DNA of 64,000 bases, from contig JAKFAO010000010.1 in NCBI GenBank assembly GCA_021527695.1, positions 744,001 to 808,000 of the forward strand. The letters are read 5' to 3'. The translations under genes and the position numbers were made by a program. The notes under the pieces are model-generated. The model had not been told where the DNA came from and made no database searches. It saw only the letters and a list, made by a program, of their open reading frames with translations. How positions within the stretch are numbered: position 1 is the first letter of the stretch; every line of letters begins with the position of its first letter. Shown piece after piece: positions 57,714 to 64,000 of the stretch. This DNA is from Naematelia aurantialba (taxonomy: Eukaryota > Basidiomycota > Tremellomycetes > Tremellales > Naemateliaceae).

Positions 57714-60173
57714 TCACGCCGAGATACTCACCCCCTCCACGCCAGCCTGCACCGCCGCGACTCCATCAAGCTTGCCCACGTCTTCCTCTGCGCCGACTGT
57801 GCCGCCGACCGAGATGGCGCCCGGCTTGGCCCACACCCAGTCGCTCTCGTCTGCAATCTCCAGTGTCGCGAGGTTACGCCCGCTCGCTTCGCCCTCTTCG
57901 AGTCCGTTGGCGTGGGCGCCTGGGGCCGCTGTGCGCCAGCGCCAGAGACGCGTGAATTGGTCGGGGTTCCGCTCGAGCTGGTTCTTCACGTGCTACGGCA
58001 GGTCAGTTGACCACCGTGGCCACCGACACGGGGTGCTAAGGAACGCGGTGAGAACGCTTAGAAGGACAGTGCTGCTCCGAGGCGGGGCGAGGCGGGGCGG
58101 GGAGGCGCGGTCGCCGACTCACCTTGCCCAAGACAGGGAGGAACTTGAACCCGTGGCCTGATCCGCCAGACGCGACGAACAACGAGTCAGAGTACCCCGG
58201 GACATAGTCGATGATGAACGAGTTGTCGATCGAGTCAGTGTACCAGCACATGCGTGTGTCGGTGATCCCGATATCCTACGGCGTGGGTCAGTTTCAGCTG
58301 CAGCTCCAAAACTCCAAGCGCGACGCACGGTGAGCTCGGGGAAGATCTGCCCTATCACCTGCTTGAGGTACGTAATGGCCTTCTTTGGCAAGTTGACAGC
58401 CTTGTCGGCGGTATATTTTGTCTTGGGCACCGACTGGCGCCTACAGGCAGTCAGGAGATGTTCAGTGCCGCCGCAGAGCAAGAACAGCCAGTAGCTGTGC
58501 ACGCTCGACCATGTGCACGTTTGGCCAGGGTGACTCACTTGCCGGTCTTGGGGTTGGTCTGGTAATTGGTCCACTTTCGTCCTCGGTCTACAGGAAATGG
58601 TCAGGATGCGTCTTCTCTCCAAGGATGGTAGGCAATGCGACTCACAGCCGATCTTGAGCTTGCCCCCGGGTGTCCGTGGGAATCCATAAAAGCTGGCCGC
58701 GGTGTCAGTGCAAGTCTCGCCATGGCGGAGATCGAGGCCGGAGGAACAGATGAGAAGGTCGAGGGGGAGATGCAAGATTAAAAGGACAGCTGAAAAGGTC
58801 ACCACGACGTACCCTCCAAATTCGGGACTGGTGTGCCCGGTCAGACCGTAAGCCCAAGCAGGGAAGTTGTCTGGCGAGAACTATGCCCTTGATGAGCATG
58901 ATCCTTTAAACGAGGTAGAGAAACTTGCCTTGTCCCACAAATCCTGTCGGTCCTCGGGAAGCTGGATGGTGCACACTGATCCTGCTGTGGTTTCGAGGAT
59001 ACCTTCGACTTCAGGAACGAGCGATGGTGTCCAGCCGCCGCCTGCGCCGTCAGCATGCATCCAGAGGGCCAAAACAGGGTTAAGAGTTATCTTGCAGTAG
59101 AGTCGCGACCGGCAGTTAGGAGATCTCTTGTAGTAGGGCAGCGCCTTGTAGTCAAACAAGACTCACCCGCAACGACAACGACATCGGCGGGGTGGACCAC
59201 CCCGTCGACCGTCTTGAGCCCCTTGACGACCTTTGTCTTGCCGTCGCCCTCGACGACAAGCTCGTCGAACTTGCCCTGTTCCGGGCCGAGGACGAACTTG
59301 ACTCCGGCCTGTTCACACAGATGGCGCGCCCACGCACATGATTTGTCGGCGTACGTCAGGCCGGCGGACGAGTCGATGAAGCCTTCTAGTAGCTTGTCGC
59401 CTTGTTTCCGGAGATTGTCGAGGGCATGGGCGCGCGTCACCCACGCAGCATGCTGCTCTTTGCCTATTGCTTCGAGGCGGTCCATGTCCTCCTTGCTCGA
59501 CTAGCATTCACTGTCAGCTATTTCTGCTCTATAAGAACACACAGGGACGGGTAGTCAAAGCAGAGGGAAATCAAGGATGCTGGCTGAAGAGGAGTTACAA
59601 GGAGATGCTGGTGTTGCCGCAGCCCGGCCTTTTCGAGATAATCAAGGCACTCCTGGTCGTACGCCGAGAGTTGCTCGCCATTGGCAATGCGCAGCAGACC
59701 GCACTCTTCAAACAGTTTGGTCTGCGGTGTGAGGCCGGCAGGCAGCTGGTCGGCCCGAGACGCCGCGATCTCCTCGTTCCAAGACTGCCAGATCGGGCGG
59801 CCCGAGAACGCCAGGTCCTGGTACTCTGTCTCATCGCCATACGAGCACCGATAGATCTTGTTGACGTCTGAACTTGCAGAGTCACACCCCTCGGACGGGT
59901 TGTACGCATTCTTGTCGTACGGCTGGTAGTCGAACACGGTCACGGATCGGTACCCTTTCCACGTCAGCCAGACTCGTTAAGCTGATGTGAAATGAGAAAT
60001 GACAGGGATGTGAAAATGGGAGAGCAGCGGGACAGGTGTTGGAAAATATGCAGGGTGAATGAATGGGTGGAAAGAAGACGGCGAGACACACCACTGCGTG
60101 CAAGGTGCAGGGCAGTCGAGAGGCCAAAGACGCCAGCGCCGACAATGGCGATCTTCTTGTCTGGAGTGGTCAT
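57714..60173 (-). CDS. FAD-dependent amine oxidase, fructosyl-amino-acid/saccharopine oxidase type, 530 aa
   Basis: DAO-fold flavoenzyme related to fungal amadoriases (fructosyl amine:oxygen oxidoreductases), saccharopine oxidase and sarcosine oxidase: oxidises a secondary amine, releasing an amino acid and hydrogen peroxide. Exons in gene order: 60092..60173, 59599..59954, 59167..59500, 58929..59041, 58813..58880, 58646..58692, 58539..58587, 58329..58440, 58123..58275, 57714..57992. FAD site [117 protein letters not shown], whose layout is typical of this group (Cys in MCWYTDS is the likely covalent-FAD position). Intron 4 has a GC donor. A C-terminal extension beyond the usual 440 residues ends without a peroxisomal SKL-type signal; the end is uncertain. 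Confidence 0.83.
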
Positions 60174-60888
60174 GCTGCAGAGTTGACAATCAGTTGGTAA
60201 GAGTGCCCGGTCCTGATCGCCGTGATGAGCCGGCGTTTACAACACTTTTAACTCGATCAATCACTGTGTGATGCCGGGACAACTCGGGAGCTGCGGTGAT
60301 CTACCGTTGTGTTGGGCGGAATACGTTTCCAACCATGTCGCCTCACTCACTCGCTCACTCGCCTCGCTCGCTCACTCGCATCGATCCGATGGTGGCGTGA
60401 TAGCCGACCATTGGCATTCGCTCTCCGCCGGCTCGTATTCCCCGACTCCGAAGCACAATCCCCGACAATCGTCGCCTGTGGCCGAACCCTGTTTGTCCAA
60501 TCCAGTGCTGGCAATCTGCCTGGACTCGCCGCGAGCTGCAGCCACTTGCCTGTTTGGGGCATGCCAGAGGTGCCAGAGTCCGACGAGGTTGCGGTCACGA
60601 CGAGCGGTGTCGTGATAAGTGTCGGGCAAATGCGACGTGGTGACTGATGGCGATAACGCCGTCCACTGCTCTCTATCTTCCCGTATCAGCGACCCACGAC
60701 CAATCACCCAAAAGGTATATAGGAGGTCTCCCAGTGCATCCAGCGTCTCGCACACCACTCTGTCCGTACCGATCTCCCCTCGGCGTTCTGAACCTCACAA
60801 AGGGCGAAAACGAGGCCAAAGAGCTAGTGTGTGAAGAGACCTCAAGAAAACATTCCAGAAGGCGGGATCGTCACCCCCATCGTGCACC
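60174..60888. promoter_or_regulatory. Divergent promoter, oxidase/MFS permease
   Basis: 715 bp between opposite ATG codons. On the permease side a CCAAT box (60700-60704) precedes TATATA (60716-60721), about 170 bp before the ATG. HGATAR-type motifs lie at 60398-60403, 60613-60618, 60651-60656 and, on minus, 60673-60678 (about two expected by chance). These would suit nitrogen-catabolite control, but this is only an inference. Confidence 0.5.
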
Positions 60889-63041
60889 ATGTCCGACATC
60901 GAGTCGAAGCAGCTCGACAGCGACCTCGTGACCAAGGAAGTCCCCGCCATCGCCGATGTCATCGATCTCTCGGCATACGACTTCACAGACGAAGAGAACA
61001 AGCGCGTCGTCCGCAAATTTGACTGGCACATTCTGCCCTTTATCTGGTGTACGTGCCATCTCACAGCAAGGAGCCCACGTCGTCGACTGATACCTGACGC
61101 ATTGTAGGGTGCTACCTCTTCAACTCGCTCGACCGAAACAATGCATCCAACGCAAAGTCAGACGGCATGACCAGTGGGTATTCCTCGCTCTTCCTTCTCC
61201 CAGTTGCCAGTTTCCAGTTCCAAATTTCTTTCACACCCGCCACCCAGGTGCTCTTTCCGTCTCATTGGCTGACCACCGCCGTGCTCAGCCGACCTTCACT
61301 TCCCCAAAAACGGATATGCAATCATGCTGTCCGTGTTCTACGTCCCGTTCACCACCCTGGTGGTGCCGGGCGTCATGCTCACGCGTAAAATCGGCCCTCG
61401 CTACACCATCCCGGGCTACATGCTCGGCTGGGGTGCCATGGCCATGATCAGCGCGGGGGCCAAGAACTTTGCAGGCATCACCGTCGTGCGACTCATCCTC
61501 GGCGCCTTTGAGGCCGGCTTTGCCGCGTCGCTCATCTACTACCTCACCACCTTCTACACCCGTGCCGAACTCGGCATGCGCATCGCTGCGTTCTACGTGA
61601 GTTTCTTTTCATCCTCTGTCAGCACCTGAGTGCTGACAAGGAAATAGAGTTGCAACGCCTTGTCCGGTGCTTTCTCTGGGTGAGTAACGTCAATGTCTGC
61701 TCGCCCGACTGGTCTCTCCCCATCATCCGCTGTCACGGGCCTCACAGCCCCGCCCAGTTCCGTCACTCTGTACCTCCACATCACCCCACCACCACATTCT
61801 CACATCCATCACCCCCAAACCTCCCACCCCTGGGGCTCGGCTCATTCGAAACCATCCGCTGCGCCCACATGGCTAATCCCGCAGCCTTATCGCATACGGC
61901 GTCTTCCAAATGGACTCGGCCCTCAAAGGCTGGCAGATCCTCTTCCTCATTGAAGGCGCCTTCACTGCAGCCTTTGCCGTTCTCACCGCTATCTTCCTCC
62001 CATGGCACCCCTCGACCGCCAAGTTCCTCACCGAGCGCGAGAAGGAAGTCGCCCGTCTGCGCGTGCTGCGTGACGGCTCTTCAGAGACCAACACCAAGTT
62101 GGAGATGCACTCGTTCTTCCTGCCTCTGAGGGACTGGAAGTTTTACTGCTACGCTGGAATTGGTCAGTCCCCTTACGACTCGTCGCCCACTCCTCTACCC
62201 TCTCTGCCTAATTTCTTGTCCCTTCCCACCGTGTAATTCCCACTCTCCGAACTGAACCACCTCGGCGTATCGTGGTAGCTGGACATTGCTGACAGTCAAT
62301 AGCGCTGTGCTACGGTGTCGCTGGTTCCGCTGCCAGCAACTTCCTGACTCAGATCAGTGAGTAGAGTTTCGTGACATCCAAGATTTCCCCTTCCTCCTTG
62401 TCACCGCTTCCGACGTGCCCTGCATTCTCCTGATCTGGTGGATCGCGCTGACCCGTGCAGTCGGCCGATTTGGATACAGCACCGTCAAGACCAACCTGTA
62501 CACCGTGGCGCCCTACGTGTGCGGCACGCTGTGCCTTCTCGCCACGTCGTGGTCGTCCGACCACTTCCGTGAGCGTGGCTTCCATCTGGCCTCTGCCCTC
62601 GTCATCGTGATCATCGGGTGCATCATCCTCGTTGCGATCCCCTACAATGCCATCGGAGCTGGCTACTTTGCCACTTTCCTCATCACCATGGGCTCGTTCA
62701 CCCCCTCGGTGCTCTTCCACACGTGGCACCAGTGCAACGACCCTTCCGAGGACGGCCGCGCCTTCCGAGTCGGCTCGTTCACCTTCCTCGCCAACACCGG
62801 CGGCATCGTGTCTGCCAACATCTTTTTGGACAAGTGGGAGCCTCTGTACAGAGTGCCTCTGGCGATTACCGCCGGCATCGAGGCGCTTGGACTTGTGTTG
62901 ATCATCTTCCTCCGCATCTGGATGACACAGGACAACCGAAGGCGGAACCGCGAGCAGGGCGTCAACTGGCAGAGCAAGGACGTGCCTACCGAGGCGCTCG
63001 CCGAGGGGCCAAAGAACCCCCACTTCAGGCACTTTTACTAG
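60889..63041 (+). CDS. MFS permease, anion:cation symporter (Dal5/Tna1-like), 492 aa
   Basis: Twelve-helix major facilitator of the ACS family, whose fungal members carry allantoate, nicotinate, pantothenate, biotin or dipeptides. Exons: 60889..61048, 61108..61173, 61289..61596, 61648..61679, 61885..62162, 62303..62356, 62461..63041. Family marks: VVRKFDWHILPFIWWCYLFNSLDRNNASNA (D-R-N of helix 1), NGYAIMLSVFYVPFTTLVVPGVMLTRKIGPR, VRLILGAFEAGFAASLIYYLTTFYTRAELGMRIAAFY, SGAFSGLIAYGVFQMDS, GWQILFLIEGAFTAAFAVLTAIFLPWHP, and the late ANTGGIVSANIF. The cytosolic loop and tail are acidic/basic as usual. Substrate unknown; the neighbouring oxidase suggests an amino-acid conjugate or other nitrogen compound. 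Confidence 0.9.
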
Positions 63042-64000
63042 ATCTCCGCGCCTTGCGCTCCGGTTCACGAGTCTCCAGTTCTCGACAAACCCTTGATGCC
63101 GCGGCCCCCGGGCCACACGGCTCGTAGGACTACGATGTCGTGGCGGATCCTTGGGGTAGTGGGCGCGTGGGCGATGCAGCGTTGTGGTCCTTTCAGTCTG
63201 GGTATGGTCAGTAGATGATATAGATGCGTCGATTTTTTGTTTTGTTTACGACAGCGGGCCATGGCGCCATTCAGGAGCGGATTTATGTCCTAGTCAAAAG
63301 CAGTCTTGCATATGCAGATGCACATGTTCTGGAGGGTGCATCTGTTTATTATCGGACATGCTGAGATGGGATGGAGTGCACGCTCCAGTCAGGACGCTGT
63401 GGCGGGTCAGAAGAATGTCTGCGCTTCTTGTCTCTGCTTCAGAGCTGGTCAGAAGGTCAGCTGAGCTAGCTGTGTCTGTTTCGGAGCAGATCAGCAGGTC
63501 AGCCAAGCCAGCTGGCCAGCAGGTCAGTCTAGTCGTAGTCAGACGACCACCCAGCATGATTTGATCATGATTGCGCCGCGCCCTTGTCATCCTGCACGTC
63601 GTCATACTCGCTCTGCCAAGACTCGATCCGCATTCGTACGGCCGCGGCACACGAGCGGGACTGAGCATCTGGCTCCGTACCACCCGCCGGCACGCCGCAA
63701 GCATGCGCGCTGCAGCTATACTGCAGATCTGTGTGCCTGGTGCATGCTGCAGATCACACAGATCTTCCCGGGCGCCTGGCGAGACACCAAACCAGGCAGC
63801 GAGTATGCGCTGCAAGTGAAAGAGGTAAAACCAAAAATTGACAATAACAATGAACATAACCGGCGGCCATTGCGGTCCAATCTTACGAAGCAAAGTCCCG
63901 GTTTTCTCGGTCTCGTCCTTCCCATCTCGACCCTGCTGTACACCCATTATTGTTCTGTTCGCGGCCTTCGTTCTCTGCCCCGGCTGGGAGGTATGGCTGC
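63042..64000. other. 3' flank and unassigned end of the window
   Basis: No gene supported. Repeats of a GGTCAG(C/A) core with AGCAGGTCAGC spacing lie at about 63425-63535. A 217-codon minus-strand frame (63294-63947) exists but overlaps these repeats and is not convincing. Confidence 0.4.

Noticed and set aside
63294..63947. 217-codon minus-strand frame near the window end
   Set aside because: It spans GGTCAG repeats, has Ala-Asp-Leu-Leu low complexity and no known domain, and a single frame of this size is common by chance in GC-rich DNA.

Overview
The window is eukaryotic nuclear DNA from a fungus, most likely a basidiomycete yeast of the Tremellomycetes (an inference from gene content and style). 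It is GC-rich, and almost every gene is cut by several short introns of about 33-110 nt with GT(R)AGT donors. The proteins recognised are standard fungal ones: Elp1, Emc3, farnesyltransferase beta, site-2 protease, Lto1, Vps60, a SWIM-domain Sws1-like protein, a BTG/Tob protein, alanyl-tRNA synthetase, Atg22, Snx3, Ubp14 and Tvp38. One intron-containing tRNA-Thr gene is present. I see no transposon, virus, CRISPR array or rRNA. Exon junctions were placed by hand from splice consensus, reading frame and family knowledge. Where a full exon list is given, the exon lengths sum to a multiple of three; single junctions may still be a few bases off.

Layout, left to right. 0-5 kb: two low-complexity proteins of unknown function, one with a His/Asp-rich tract. 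5.7-13.4 kb: ELP1 (-) and EMC3 (+), head to head. 13.9-18.5 kb: RAM1 (-) and an SMP-30/gluconolactonase protein (+), head to head. 19.5-22.1 kb: a secreted purine-nucleoside-permease-family protein (+) with a large minisatellite in its first intron. 22.7-28 kb: an OPT transporter (-) and a zinc alcohol dehydrogenase (-). 28.3-31.9 kb: site-2 protease (-) and LTO1 (+), head to head. 32.3-35 kb: VPS60 (-) and SWS1-like (+), head to head. 35.6-37.2 kb: a BTG/Tob-domain protein (+). 37.9-43.6 kb: ALA1 (-) and a four-TM membrane protein (+). 43.8-50.4 kb: ATG22 (-), SNX3 (-) and UBP14 (+). 51 kb: tRNA-Thr(UGU) (-). 51.4-53.2 kb: TVP38-like (+). 53.7-63 kb: four small-molecule metabolism genes forming two divergent pairs: 2-hydroxyacid dehydrogenase (-)/Asp-Glu racemase family (+), and FAD amine oxidase of the fructosyl-amino-acid/saccharopine oxidase type (-)/MFS permease (+).

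Most of the window is conserved housekeeping sequence arranged as divergent pairs. The 53.7-63 kb block looks most like an accessory catabolic cluster: a permease, a flavin oxidase that would release an amino acid or keto product, a racemase and a ketoacid reductase. Other points of interest are a likely non-AUG mitochondrial presequence on ALA1, three GC-AG introns, introns as short as 33-36 nt, a 14-nt micro-exon, a stop-free intron splitting the SWIM motif, and short duplications overlapping the stop codons of three genes.
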